Assembly: GCA_029582155.1 (NCBI GenBank)
Contig: CM055895.1
Location: forward strand, 53,473,250 to 53,537,249
Origin: Panopea generosa
Taxonomy: Eukaryota > Mollusca > Bivalvia > Adapedonta > Hiatellidae
Reading direction: 5' to 3'
DNA: 64,000 nucleotides
A program made the position numbers and the translations under genes. Shown here piece by piece: positions 12,066 through 22,982 of this stretch. The notes below the pieces were generated by a model that worked only from the letters and a program-made list of their open reading frames with translations, searched no databases and had not been told where the DNA came from. Position 1 is the stretch's first letter; each line of letters begins with the position of its first letter.

Positions 12066-12305
12066 AATGCCATCCTTAAAAAAATATTTGTTTGCTGTGC
12101 TCTGACACAGTATTTTTCATGTAGGTAGCTTTTTTTTTTTTTTTGCCAAATTTAAATTTTGTGTAATCATTTTAAAGAAAAATGGACAGAAATCATGATT
12201 TTTTTTTTAAAAATGTTTTGAAAGTTAATAAAAAGTTTGGGTAGCTGCAATTTTTAATGAGTAGGTAGGAGCATGGCAAACATTATATTTTTTAAGGATT
12301 GCCAT
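12066..12305. mobile_element. Small inverted-repeat (MITE-like) element
   Basis: The left end 'atgccatccttaaaaaaata' continuing 'tttgtttgctgtgctc' and the right end 'gagcatggcaaacattatat' continuing 'tttttaaggattgccat' are imperfect reverse complements about 37 bp long, enclosing about 165 bp with no coding capacity. Terminal inverted repeats, small size and AT-rich filling fit a non-autonomous DNA transposon. The superfamily is undetermined. Confidence 0.65.
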
Positions 12306-12334
12306 GATTAGTTTAAACTTGTTTATTTTACTTA

Positions 12335-12525
12335 AAATTGCGAAACAATTTATTACAACTTATACAAATCACGCTTGAAGTCTTCCTGGATAGAACCAGT
12401 ACTAAGCATATCCAGGAAAAGTGTCTTGCCAAAGGGAACCTGACGCAGCCGTGGGGAAGGATCAATCCCACGACCCTTGGATCCTAGGTTTGGTGCTGAA
12501 CCACTGAACCATGCTTTCCACATCT
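12335..12525 (-). repeat. SINE-like repeat, family S3, minus strand
   Basis: The complement gives 'ccaaggg' at the B-box region, 'ggcaagacacttttcctgga', 'tatgcttagtactggttcta' and 'tccaggaagacttcaagc', and ends near 'aataaattgtttcgcaattt'. The + copy at 19803 shares the same landmarks. Confidence 0.7.
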
Positions 12526-12571
12526 AACTTTGTGATTAATTTACAACAGAATAATATTATGTATATTTCAG

Positions 12572-12670
12572 AATGGACTAAATGCCCTGCATCTTGCATC
12601 AAAGGAAGGTCATCTGGACATTGTCACGGAGCTGCTGAAACGAGGGGCTAGTGTTGAGGCGGCAACAAAG
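12572..12670 (+). CDS. ANK: Ankyrin exon 2: ANK repeat 2
   Basis: Thirty-three codons start [20 protein letters not shown] and end [11 protein letters not shown]. The sequence is nearly identical to vertebrate repeat 2 ([14 protein letters not shown]...). The usual TPLH motif is NALH here, as in other ankyrins. The acceptor is 'tatgtatatttcag' and the donor AAG|GTCAGT, a variant with C at +3 that exon 4 also uses. Phase 0 on both sides; 99 bp is the standard repeat-exon length. Confidence 0.96.
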
Positions 12671-13934
12671 GTCAGTTGCACTTCTAAACAAGTGAAATAT
12701 GCTAAAAAATTATATGAACACGAAAAAAATACCAACACAAACTGTCTCTAAACGCTGTCAACTGTAACAGCTGCAATTTTGTCTGCAAACATCCTGGCTA
12801 TTTCAGCATCATGTAGATAAAGTTGTAAATCACAACGCAGGGTCCTGTCTAGCTTTGGAGGGATGAGGCCAAGGCCCTCTGAGGGAGGAATTTTGGGAAA
12901 AGGGAATTCGGTCTTATAAATCCTTAAGTAACTCTTTCCGCTTTGTCCGTTCATCCGTCCGTGCGTCCCCAAGTTCTTGTCCGGGCTATTTCTCTACAAT
13001 CTCTGGTTTGAATTTTATGAAACTTGCTAGGATGCATCATTACCAAGTGCAGATGCGCATATTGTCTTTGTATTCCTGTTCAATGATTTTTCATGGAGTT
13101 ATGGCCCTTGGATTCTGTCTGACCAAATTCTTGTCCGCGCTATTCTCTAAAACCCCATGTTGGAATTTTATGAAACTGCTAGGATGACTCACTACCAAGT
13201 GGAGATGCGCATATTGTCTGTGTTCCAGTTCGATGATTTTTCATGGAGTTATGGCCCTTTAATTGAGTCTGTGACCAAATTCTTGTTTGTGCTATTTCTC
13301 TACAACCTCAGGTTGGAATTTTATACACTTGCTAGGATGCATCATTACCAAGTGCAGTTGCGCATATTGTCTTTGTGTTCTGGTTTGATGATTTTTTAAG
13401 GAGTTTTGTCTGTCTGTGACCGAATTCTTGTCCGCGCTATTTCTCTACAACCCCATGTTGAAATTTTATGAAACTTGCTAGGATGAATCATAATGACCTA
13501 TTTCAAAGTATGTTGTACAATGTATTATATCACAAAGTAAAAAATAATGTACTGACTTCTCTTTGGAACTCTCAGTTACTTCTCCCGTTCAATATCATTT
13601 CCATATGGTACAGAGTCAAACACTCACTTTGGGGAGCATCCATCGGTTCCACTGATATTTTCTTGTCTGACTTTTTTCTATTTTTATAATATTGATTACC
13701 GGTAAGAAAAATTGTTTAAATATGTCATTTTGATACTTATTTTAAACATTGTAAAGAATTGTAGGAGATGGGCTGAACCTAAAGTTGAATGACCTTTCAT
13801 GTTGAATTGTAATTGACCCTTTGTTACCAAATTTTCAGTGACCATTGCAATATTAATATTGTTTCTAAAATAAGCGTTTTGGAGAAGGAGATTGTGTCCA
13901 GGTTTTATAGAGGGATGAATGTTTTGTTTTACAG
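12671..13934. other. Ankyrin intron 2
   Basis: Most of it is a tandem-repeat-bearing mobile element remnant (about 12945-13500). Nothing else was recognised in the remaining AT-rich DNA. Confidence 0.75.
12945..13500 (+). mobile_element. Tandem-repeat element remnant, about 150-bp units, 3-4 copies
   Basis: After a pyrimidine-rich start ('tccgttcatccgtccgtgcg'), units restart with 'ttcttgtccgcgctatttct' at about 12974, 13129, 13281 and 13426. Each carries 'ttttatgaaacttgctagga' and several carry 'gagttatggccctt'. This architecture is common in bivalve introns. It resembles the non-autonomous elements with internal satellite-like monomers described in clams and oysters (family assignment is inference). 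Confidence 0.7.
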
Positions 13935-14033
13935 AAAGGTAACACAGCACTGCACATTGCCTCTCTGGCGGGACATGAGGAGATTGTCAAGCTGCTTGTT
14001 GCCAGTGGCGCAAAGGTCAATGTACAGGCTCAG
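13935..14033 (+). CDS. ANK: Ankyrin exon 3: ANK repeat 3
   Basis: Thirty-three codons from [20 protein letters not shown] to [11 protein letters not shown]. This is one of the most conserved ankyrin repeats (vertebrates [14 protein letters not shown]...). The TALH form of the TPLH motif, the alpha1-turn-alpha2 core and the terminal VNVQAQ are intact. The acceptor is 'ttttgttttacag' and the donor CAG|GTAGGT. Phase 0 to 0. Confidence 0.96.
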
Positions 14034-15319
14034 GTAGGTCATGTGAGAAAGTTTGGCTGACAAGATATGCTGCTATAACAATACATTATATCAACATTGA
14101 AATGTCTGTTTGCTCGACATTGAAATAGTGTCTTTTGCTGTTTTTAAAATTGGGCTGATAGGTAGGGGATTTTGACATATTTTGGTATAGAAAGTGCAAT
14201 CATTTTATACACATCAATGGAATTTGATAAAAAAAAAATAGTGTATCAAAAATTTGAAGAAAAAGGCAGCTATTTGATGGGTGAGTAGAGAGAGTAAACA
14301 AACAATGTTTTAAGTTTGGCCTTATGTCAAAGAATGTGATAAACTATGTGAAAGTAATGTGGTATCCCATATGACACTCATGTGATATACCATATGACAG
14401 TCATGTGACCTATGTTAAATCAATGGAAGATTAATCAGTTACTAATTATCAGAGATGATTAGACCAATTTACATTGTTTGATTACAAGTTTTCATTGTGT
14501 TTTTTAATGTAATGCGCCATATAATAGTCATGTAGTGCCCCATGTGAAGGTCATAATATGACGTACAGGCTAATGTAATTGATATATGCGTAAATTATTA
14601 ACGACTTGAGATACAAAAGCTATGCATTAAGGTAATGAAACTTCAGTATGTGATGAGAACTTTACTGTTTTCTATATTACCTCTCTTCACAAAACAATTA
14701 TCTTCCATTTTCCGTTATGTCAAAACTTCTTTTGAGGACAAAAGAAGCCCAGTTTCCAAGGAAGAGTTATATGGGCATTTGGAATCTTTGGGGTAATAAT
14801 TAGTCTAAAAAATGTTGTACTTTTGTAGCACTTGTCCAAGTAGGACACCGTTTGAGTGTGTTTGAAACCCCCAAATGTGACCCCCTCCGCAGGCCTCTTT
14901 AACCTGCTAACACCCAGACCACTAGACCACATCAGTTACTGTTATAGCATGGAATAATTTTTTTCTTAAGAATCAATAGTGACCCTTTCATTGATCATTA
15001 AAAAATCTGAATATCTAATGAACAGTGGACATCTGCCATCCAAACTGCATACTCGGACTACAGAGAGAGATGTCTAATAATCCAGAGACACATTTCATTC
15101 ATTACAACTTAAGACTAAAAACTTCTTTTATATGGGAACAATCACATTTACTCTCTGAAAACACAAATGTAATGAAAACCATGTTAGATTTACCTGATAA
15201 TCTGATAATTTACATTTCCCTTGATGCTAAGCATTTTTGCCCCAGTCTTGATGCCAATGTTATTAACATTGTTAAAGTGAACAAACTAGGAATGATTCCT
15301 CTTCTATAAAGGTAGCAGG

Positions 15320-15585
15320 ACCTGGTTAGCTCAGTCGGTAGCTTATCAGACTATCAATCCAGCAGGTTATGAGTTCAAACCCAAGCCCAGCTACACAGTC
15401 TTGTGATGATTGATATACAACATTGTGTCTCATTGGCATTCATCGCTCACCACTGATTCAAGTGGGGAAGTTATAACTTAATGGCAGAGATGGGTGTACT
15501 CAAGTACTGGTTAACCGTCGCGGATCCAAGGAACAAGTGCTTAGGTTAACTGATAGTCTGGTAGCCCTTGACGGCATAAAAATTA
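15320..15585 (+). repeat. SINE-like repeat, family S2, with tRNA-like promoter boxes
   Basis: The head 'cctggttagctcagtcggta' has a good RNA polymerase III A-box (TAGCTCAGTCGG), and 'gagttcaaaccc' about 40 bp on is a B-box. The body follows: 'gatgattgatatacaacatt', 'cactgattcaagtgggga', 'gtactcaagtactggttaac' and 'tagcccttgacggcataaaa'. It is the best-preserved 5' end of this family in the window. It is not a tRNA gene: no acceptor-stem partner closes the fold. Confidence 0.8.
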
Positions 15586-16076
15586 CAAAAATGAAATATT
15601 CAAACAATCAAACAAAACAATAACTGGGAGTCAAATAATGTATACCTTGACCTGACTGCGTATTGGGAGTTACTCCCAGATTGATCTGGGTCTACTCTGT
15701 AAGCGGTATTATTGTGTTTGATGTTTGTATAGAGCTGCCAGCCATCTTGTATGATGACTGCTTCACAGCATACTCCCTGACTGCCAATAGTTGTGGTTAT
15801 TGATATACATAATGGGAGACCCTCCCAGTCATAATGATGAGAAAAAAGAAAGAAACATAAAGGTTATACTCAAAATAAACATCTTGCAGGGATTAGTTGT
15901 GCCAATTCATCTTGTTTTGTCATTCAACAACAGAATGTTTGTTATCTTTTTTCTTCTAATTGTATGGGATTTGACTCACAACTATTAAGTTTATTTTTAC
16001 CAAAATAGTTTTTTCTAAGTGATAAAGATTAGAAAACTGTTGAGTTCATACTCCAGTTCCACTCAAACAAATCAAA

Positions 16077-16400
16077 ACAATCCATGTTGCATTAAGTTTA
16101 TACTCTACTCAGTTCCACTAAAACAAACAATGAAAATCTATGTTGCATTAAGTTTATACTCTACTCAGTTCCACTCAAACAAATCAATCAAAATCCATGT
16201 TGCATTAAGTTTATACTCTACTCAGTTCCACTCAAACAAATCAATCAAAATCCATGTTGCATTAAGTTTATAATTATACTCAACTGACAGTTCCAAACAA
16301 ACCAAACTAAATCAGTGTTAACTTACACTGAGTTAATACACAGCTCAGTTCCACTCAAACATACCAATGTAAATCCATGTTATAATAAACTTAATTATGT
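16077..16400. repeat. Minisatellite, 56-57-bp unit, 4 good plus 2 degenerate copies
   Basis: The unit has 'atgttgcattaagtttatac' and 'tctactcagttccactcaaa' and 'caaatcaatcaaaatcc'. Starts at 16084, 16140, 16197 and 16254 show the period. Confidence 0.9.
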
Positions 16401-16419
16401 TATGTTCCCTTTTAACCAG

Positions 16420-17160
16420 GTTTTTCAAAGTTGAAAACCTGGTTATTAGATTGATGAAGTCGGCGGATGGGTGGATGGGCGGCGTCAAGTTTTTCGTTTC
16501 CGTTAAATAACTAGAGTGTTTTTCATCGGAACTGAACCAAACTTATACAAAGTGTGTACTTCTATAAAATCTAGGCCAAAATGATAACCAGCCAAAACAG
16601 ACCATTATCTTCAGAGTTATGGCCCTTTAATTAATCAAAAATGCTAAAATTGCCTGTTTCCGCTCAATAACTAGAGTATTCTTTATCAGAACTGAAGCAA
16701 ACTTACACAAAGTGTGCATCTTTATAAAATCTAGGCCAAGTTCGATAACCAGCCAATACGGACCATTATATTCAGAGTTATGGCCCTTTAATTAGTCAAA
16801 AAATGCTAAAACTGACTGCTACCGCTCAATAACTAGAATATTCTTTATCAGAACTAAAGCAAGCTTGCACAAAGTGAGACTCTCTATAAAATCTAGGCCA
16901 AGATCAATAACCAGTCAATTCAGACGATTATCTTTGGAGTTATTGCCCTTTAATTAGTCAAAAATGTTGAAATTTACCATTTCCGCTCAATAACTAGATT
17001 ATTCTTTATCTGAACTGAAGCCAACTTACACAAAGTGTGTATCTCTAAAAATCTGAGCCAAGTTCGATAACCAGCCAATTTTGACCATTATCTTTAGAGT
17101 AATGGCCCTTTAACTAGTCAAAAATGCTAAAATTGATTGTTTCCACAAACAAGCTTATAC
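16420..17160 (+). mobile_element. Hairpin-headed element with about 160-bp tandem monomers
   Basis: It opens with a palindrome: 'ccaggtttttcaaagttgaa' continuing 'aacctgg'. A G-rich stretch follows ('gtcggcggatgggtggatgg'), then monomers restarting at 'aactaga' 16509, 16669, 16831 and 16992, a 160-162 bp period. Each has 'gttatggccctttaatta' or a variant. The period recalls the bivalve satellite BIV160 and related satellite-carrying non-autonomous elements. The similarity is in length and architecture, and I could not compare sequences. The 3' end is unclear. Confidence 0.7.
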
Positions 17161-17672
17161 AATTTTTCTAGAAGTAAAGTAAAAATAATCTTTTTCTTTT
17201 ATTATTTTGATGAAGATACTAAAAATGGTTGGATTGATGTATTGATATATATTAATATGAAACTATTAACATGCACATTTTTATCTTGAAAATGGTTTGC
17301 AGTGCCCTTGCTCAGTTGATAGCCATGAGGCAAAAAATATTATAAAAATTACAAATGATTTATTAGAGAAATGTACAGGTCTGTTTTAAATTTTTACAAC
17401 ACAGCTGAATTTCTCATGTTTGATGCATTTTGTAATATATTTGTAAAATCAAACACCGTGTTTAAGAAATTGTTGCTATCAGTTGAGCATGTATTACTAA
17501 AATGTTTGAAAAACATGGTTTTCGAGGAATTTCCACGTCTCTTGTTTAATTAATCTTCAATAAATAAATGGTTTCCACCATGGAGACATTTATGTTGACA
17601 TGTCTAGTTTTATTATCATTCTGTTGACGATAGATACATGTTACCATGACAACTGTATGTTTTTACTTGCAG

Positions 17673-17771
17673 ACTGGATTTACACCTCTATACATGGGAG
17701 CACAGGAAGGTCACTCAGAAGTGGTGAAGTTTCTATTGGCTAATGGGGCTAGTCAAAGTCTCTCCACCGTG
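17673..17771 (+). CDS. ANK: Ankyrin exon 4: ANK repeat 4
   Basis: Thirty-three codons, [20 protein letters not shown] to [14 protein letters not shown] instead of TPLH is a hallmark of ankyrin repeat 4 (vertebrates NGFTPLYMAAQENH...NGASQSLATE). The alanine after MxA is glycine here (MGAQ). The acceptor is 'gtttttacttgcag' and the donor GTG|GTCAGT. The exon ends in V where vertebrates have E. Phase 0 to 0. Confidence 0.95.
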
Positions 17772-17805
17772 GTCAGTACCTTTCTTTGGTTGTTTATGTA
17801 TATAA

Positions 17806-18170
17806 ATCACATGACATCCCTTGCTACACATTGTTTCTGTGTATATATATATATAACGTGACATCCCTTGGTACACGTTATTTATGTATATATATCACAT
17901 GACATCCCTTGATACACATTGTTTCTGTGTATATATATATATAACGTGACATCCCTTGGTACACGTTATTTATGAATATATATATCACATGACATCCCTT
18001 GATACACATTGTTTCTGTATATATATATATCACGTGGCATCCCTTGGTACACATTGTTGATGTATGTATATCACATGACATCCCTTGGTACACGTTGTTT
18101 ATGTATATGTATATATAAATATATATATATATATATATCACCTGACATCCCTTGGTACACATTGTTTATG

Positions 18171-18208
<38 letters not shown>

Positions 18209-18450
18209 TATATACATATATATCATGTGGCATCCCTTGGTACACGTTGTTTATGTATATGTATATCATGTGACATCCCTTGGTACACATTGTTTATGTA
18301 TATGTATATATATATATAGATCATGTGACATCCCTTGGTACACATCGTTTATGTATATGTATATATATAGATCATGTGACATCCCTTGGAACACATTGTT
18401 TATGTACATATATATCATGTGACATTCCTTGGTACACATTTATGTTTATA
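17806..18450. repeat. Minisatellite with TA-dinucleotide core, about 11 copies
   Basis: The unit of roughly 55-65 bp is 'cacatgacatcccttggtac' plus 'acattgtttatgtatatg' plus a TATA run of variable length. The variable TA run changes the period between copies. Open frames on both strands across it are artefacts of the repeat. Confidence 0.9.
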
Positions 18451-19802
18451 TCATTTGACAGCCCCCCTATTGTGGCTGCTATGCACACATTTCATTTTTA
18501 TTTAATAAATACTTACAATTTTATGTTAAGCTGTATGATTTTGATATATTTATTAATTTATGTATTTTGTTGATTTAACTTGATCAATCTTGAATGTTCA
18601 TTCTTGTTTTGTTGCTAATTACTGTTTGACAGTTCTAATTTATATATTCAATTTGATAAATCAAAATTTTCTTGTTACGATTCCTTTTTTATTTGACAGT
18701 TATGATTCATTTATTCAATAAAAAAAATCAAAGTAATATGTGTTCCAATTCTTGTTTTGGTTGACAGCTTTAATTCATTTAGTCAGTTTGATAAATCAAA
18801 CTGTTTTTTGTTCCGATTCCCAAGTCAAAGTCCAAAAAAAATACCTAAGGATACTTTAAATGGTTACAATGATGAACAAAAAGTATTGGGGGAATAAATG
18901 ATCCATCATCATCCATCAGAAAGTTGGTCAATTTGAATATCCGTTGGTCACATTAAAGAAACCATGATGTGGTTTATAGATAGAAATTATTAACAAAATT
19001 TTCAACAACATGCTGACTTGTTACTTTCAAGGTTAAGGTTAAGGATCAAGGGCAATGTGGCTATATATAGATATAAGGTTTCTTATAAATCAATATTGTT
19101 TTGTGGAATTTTAAAAAGAGAATAAGAACTATAAAGTTGTTTCAAGTGACAGATTTTAATAGGTTTTTACAATTAAGTTCCAGCTGTGAAAAGGAAAAAT
19201 AAGATGGCCATTATCATTGCTAGGTCAAAGGTCAATGATGTTAAATTGGTTTCTGCCATGCAGGTTGGACATTAATCACCATTTTGTATGTTACCTAAAA
19301 AATCAATTTGGTGATGACATAAGCATCCCTTCTAATGTATTGCAAAAGGGTCTAGAAAAATAAAATGAGATCTAGGTGTATTTGTAACAGTGTCATGGCC
19401 ATCAAATTTATATAATAATCACAGTACAATACTTAAACATTATTACAATTGGGCTACAGCATTTGATGCCCTTTGCTTGGTTCTGTTCAAAACTTATTGC
19501 ATGTTTTTTCTGCTTTATTTATGCATGTTGTATGTTTCTTTTATTTTGAACTATTTTAGATTAATAATAATGAATATGGAGATAGGAGAAGTGGCGTTGT
19601 CGAGGTATAAACTTACATTTATTTCTAGGTGGAAATCTAGGGCTACATGTGTAACCATATTATAACAGTAGCTACTAATCATCCCGCCCGCTTTACAAAC
19701 CTCCTGTATTGTAGCACTGTCTGCAACTTTAATGCGATGCTTTCTTTCCTAACTGCACGCTAGCTAGTTATTGCACAATTGTTATTTACTTAAAACCTCA
19801 TG

Positions 19803-20000
19803 TGGAGTGCGTGGTCCAGTGATCATTCATCGAATCCAGGGTCGGAAAATCGTGGTTTCGATCCTCTCCCACAACTGTGTGCGGTGTCCTTGAGCAAGAC
19901 ACTTTTATCTGCATTAGCTTAGTACTGGTTCTACCCAGGAAGACTTCAAGCTCAACTTGTTCGAATTGTAATAATTTGTTTCACAATCGAATAAAATAAA
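19803..20000 (+). repeat. SINE-like repeat, family S3
   Basis: The landmarks are 'gtggtttcgatcc' as B-box region, 'gagcaagacacttttatctg', 'cttagtactggttctaccca', 'ggaagacttcaagctcaa' and a tail 'aataatttgtttcacaatcg' followed by A-rich sequence. It is the most complete + copy of S3 in the window. Confidence 0.75.
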
Positions 20001-20057
20001 AAACGTATATTCCCTTATTAATGTCCCCCCTCTAATAAACGCCCCCCACCTTAGTTT

Positions 20058-20270
20058 GAATCCCCGCCTGTCATCAGTCTCCGGGATGATTGGCATATGA
20101 CATAGCGTCTGTGTCATTTATCTCTCACCGCCGATCCAAGTGAGAAACTTATGGAGCTTGGTGTTCTCAAGTACTGGTAAACCATCCAGGATCACAGGAA
20201 ACAGTGGTTAGATCAACAGTTACTGATTGACTATTAGCCCTCGATGGCATAAAATGATGCTTAACAAACA
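20058..20270 (+). repeat. SINE-like repeat, family S2, 5'-truncated
   Basis: It begins within the head ('cccgcctgtcatcagtctcc'), then has 'tctctcaccgccgatccaag', 'gttctcaagtactggtaaac' and 'tagccctcgatggcataaaa'. It lies just downstream of an S3 copy. Confidence 0.7.
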
Positions 20271-21079
20271 AACAAAAACAAATATCAGAACTAATCATTA
20301 GTATTTGACTGGGATAACTTGATTCTTGCATACAAGACAAGGATTTCAGCATATTTTTACGATTCTTATATTCCAACGCTTGGTATTACTTTATGATATA
20401 AACCTTGTCATAACTTGGATTTCGATAAAAACGGTGAAACCTTGAGTTTCAATCTAATAACTGTGAAGTAGTCTTATACTCCTGCACTTGTAACATTCAT
20501 GCACTATTTCCATATATACTTGGTAAAGAGTTTTTAAATATTTATTTGCAAAAATAAAAGTTCAAAATACAGCAGTTACCGTATCAAACCATCTGCAGAG
20601 TGTTGCATTTAATTTAAATGATTTAATCTCCCATTGACATATTCAAATTTCAGCAGGAAACCCACGAGAGATTTTAATGAGGTTAAAAAAAAATAAGAGA
20701 AAAGAACTTCTATCAATTAATTCAGTTTTAGAAATGTTCAGCACTACCATTATAAATTGTTTGTATTGAATATTTGTTTATTTGAAGAGTTTCTTGTACA
20801 CAGCACTTCTGGTGCTACCCCCACTACTACTAGTAGCATTTTATGAACAAGTATTGAAGTTTATGTTATTTAGTTGTTGCATATAACAATGGAGTAAATG
20901 GCATAGTTGTAAGGAAGATACAATCAGCAGAGTGGGATGCTAAGTATTCCAGTTTGATAGACTTGGATCAAAGAATTTTTCTATGAATAATTCATTGGTA
21001 AGCAATCTTGCAATGGGGTATACATTTAGATGAAGTTTCATTTTTTTGGCAACTTTTTGTCCAATTTGTTACTAAAGAA

Positions 21080-21350
21080 TTAAGGTTACACATCTGACTC
21101 AATCTAGGGGTCGAATCTCCGCCCGGCAACATCCCCGTGATGATTGATATACAACATTGTGTTTCATTATCATTTATCTTTCACTGCTGATTTAAGTGGA
21201 AAAGTTATCAGTTACTTGCGGAGATGGGGTGTACTCGAGTACTGGTTAACCTTTCAGGATCCCAGGAAACTGTGATAAGGTTAACTGATCGTCCGTTAGC
21301 CCTCGATGGCATAAAAATGACATTAAATATTCAATCAATCATTCTAATGA
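21080..21350 (+). repeat. SINE-like repeat, family S2
   Basis: The B-box region is 'ggggtcgaatctccgcccgg', followed by 'gatgattgatatacaacatt', 'tgtactcgagtactggttaa' and 'tagccctcgatggcataaaa', ending in 'attcaatcaatcattc'. The A-box part is degraded. Confidence 0.75.
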
Positions 21351-22132
21351 ATTATTTCTATTTTATTTTGATTTTGTGTGTAATTGTATAATTACAAAAT
21401 ACAGGTCAAGTGGGATATTTTTTAATGACGATCAAATTGTACAATAATTATAGTATGTTTCTAGTTTAATATAAATTTTCTAACATATTATAGATTTCTA
21501 TTTAGCTTTGAAATTTAATAACATTTTATAGGTTTCTAGTTTAATTTGAAATTTACTAACATATTTAACATTTTTAGTTTAATTCACGTATATTTCATTC
21601 TGCGAGCAATGTAAAATATTTGCCACATTTAAATACTGCTCTATTTGTAGTCAGCAAGCAGGGCTTATATTTTTGAAACTTGGTATATAGAGGAGGAAAA
21701 ATATAACATTTATTGCAACATATTGATTTTTATCTTGACATCAAATCCTCAATTTCAGGCAAGAACTTTAAGTCAGCTTTGAAGTCGATCCTCAGTTGAC
21801 TTGAGAGATATGTGTAATCAAGTGTCAAATATTAGAAAAAAGTATTTACACTTTCATAAAAATGTGTCTCAACATACAGTCAATATACCCCAGTATTTTT
21901 AAAATACTTAAGTTATTTCAAAAATCTCAAATTTGAAAGTACTGAAGAAAGGTTTGAGATGTTACGTAATTTTGGGCAAGGGTATTATGCATACATATCT
22001 AATGCTTTTTAACATGTTGTATGTCAATATTTATCTGCTATATTACATCAAGCAGATGTCTTTGTTGAAGAAAATAGTTGAACATTCATTTTAGCTTCCT
22101 TCCAACCTAGCACAAAATTTCATTAAAATACA

Positions 22133-22260
22133 AGCGGGACGGTTGTGCAGTGGATAAAGTGTTGACTGGTCATGTCAGGGGTCACAAGTTTGTATGCACT
22201 GGCAGGAAGCTGCCAGACAGTTTGTCACACTAATATGATGCAATTTCTATTTCAATTCAT
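22133..22260 (+). repeat. SINE-like fragment, possibly family S3 head
   Basis: 'gtgcagtggataaagtgttg' followed by 'ggggtcacaagtttg' resembles the head at 63070-63130 ('gtagtggataaagtgttggc', 'gaggttataggtttggtcac'). The distinctive S3 3' half is missing. Confidence 0.45.
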
Positions 22261-22793
22261 TATTTAAATTTATAAACTTTAGTATTTTAAAAATCCAGAA
22301 TCATGATATCTTTCTGGATCTGTTGGTTTATGGTATATCTATAACATTGACTATTATTATGACTGAAACCATGTTTATAGAAGTTGTACAGTAGTATCAG
22401 TTTTATTTCACTTTCTTTGTTTTCGGTATGCTGATTATTTTTCTAAGATTTAAACAAATAACAAAAATATTTATGCATGAATACTTAAGTTATTTGCCTT
22501 TGTTGTTATTTTTGATTAGTATATTCAGTTCATATCCAACTTTCAGAAAATTGTTAGAATTGTTTGGTTACCGTTTCTGTTACTTCTTAATGCATTTTTC
22601 TATTGTTGATTGCATGGAATGCCGCCCAGACAATGCGGAATATGTTTACCAAATTGCTAATGGCATGTTATTGCAGTAGACATTTTTTATCAGCATATTT
22701 TGCATATATTATTACTGTGAGTTGTTTTTTTCGAGAATAACAACATATTAGTTGCGGAGATTGACTGTAAAACATGTTTCATGTTAACTACAG

Positions 22794-22982
22794 GATGGAT
22801 TCACTCCCCTGGCTGTGGCGCTGCAGCAAGGTCACGAGCGTGTAGTGGAGGTTCTACTTGAACACGACACTAAAGGCAAGGTTCGACTCCCAGCATTGCA
22901 CATTGCTGCCAAGAAAGACGACACAAAATCTGCAGCATTACTTCTGCAGAATGAGCAGAACAACGTTGACCTGAATACAAAG
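22794..22982 (+). CDS. ANK: Ankyrin exon 5: ANK repeats 5 and 6
   Basis: Sixty-three codons carry two repeats: [20 protein letters not shown] (repeat 5; TPLA replaces TPLH) and [20 protein letters not shown] (repeat 6; PALH), ending [11 protein letters not shown]. Both deviations, and the [15 protein letters not shown] junction, are diagnostic of canonical ankyrins and separate this gene from generic ANK-repeat proteins. The acceptor is 'atgttaactacag' and the donor AAG|GTGAGT. It is shorter than a 198-bp double exon because repeat 5 is a short repeat, as in vertebrates. Confidence 0.96.

Larger units (their letters stand above)
8967..12571. other. Ankyrin intron 1
   Basis: The intron holds a minus-strand S2 SINE-like copy, the 47-bp minisatellite (9882-11033), a poly-G tract (about 11178-11207), a GATGAT run (about 12008-12035), a small inverted-repeat element (12066-12305) and a minus-strand S3 copy. 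No exon-like segment was recognised. Confidence 0.8.
14034..17672. other. Ankyrin intron 3
   Basis: It contains an S2 SINE-like copy with an intact tRNA-like head (15320-15585), a 57-bp minisatellite (16077-16400) and a hairpin-headed element with about 160-bp monomers (16420-17160). No exon-like segment was recognised in 14034-15319 or 15586-16076. Confidence 0.75.
17772..22793. other. Ankyrin intron 4
   Basis: The intron begins with an AT-rich minisatellite (17806-18450) and also holds S3 (19803-20000; 22133-22260) and S2 (20058-20270; 21080-21350) SINE-like copies. The remainder is AT-rich and featureless to me. Confidence 0.75.

Noticed and set aside
15320-15395. Possible tRNA gene
   Set aside because: A- and B-boxes are present, but the cloverleaf cannot be closed and the body of SINE family S2 follows directly.
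17878-18573. Tyr/Ile-rich open frames on both strands
   Set aside because: They come from TA-rich minisatellite DNA with no domain or splice support.
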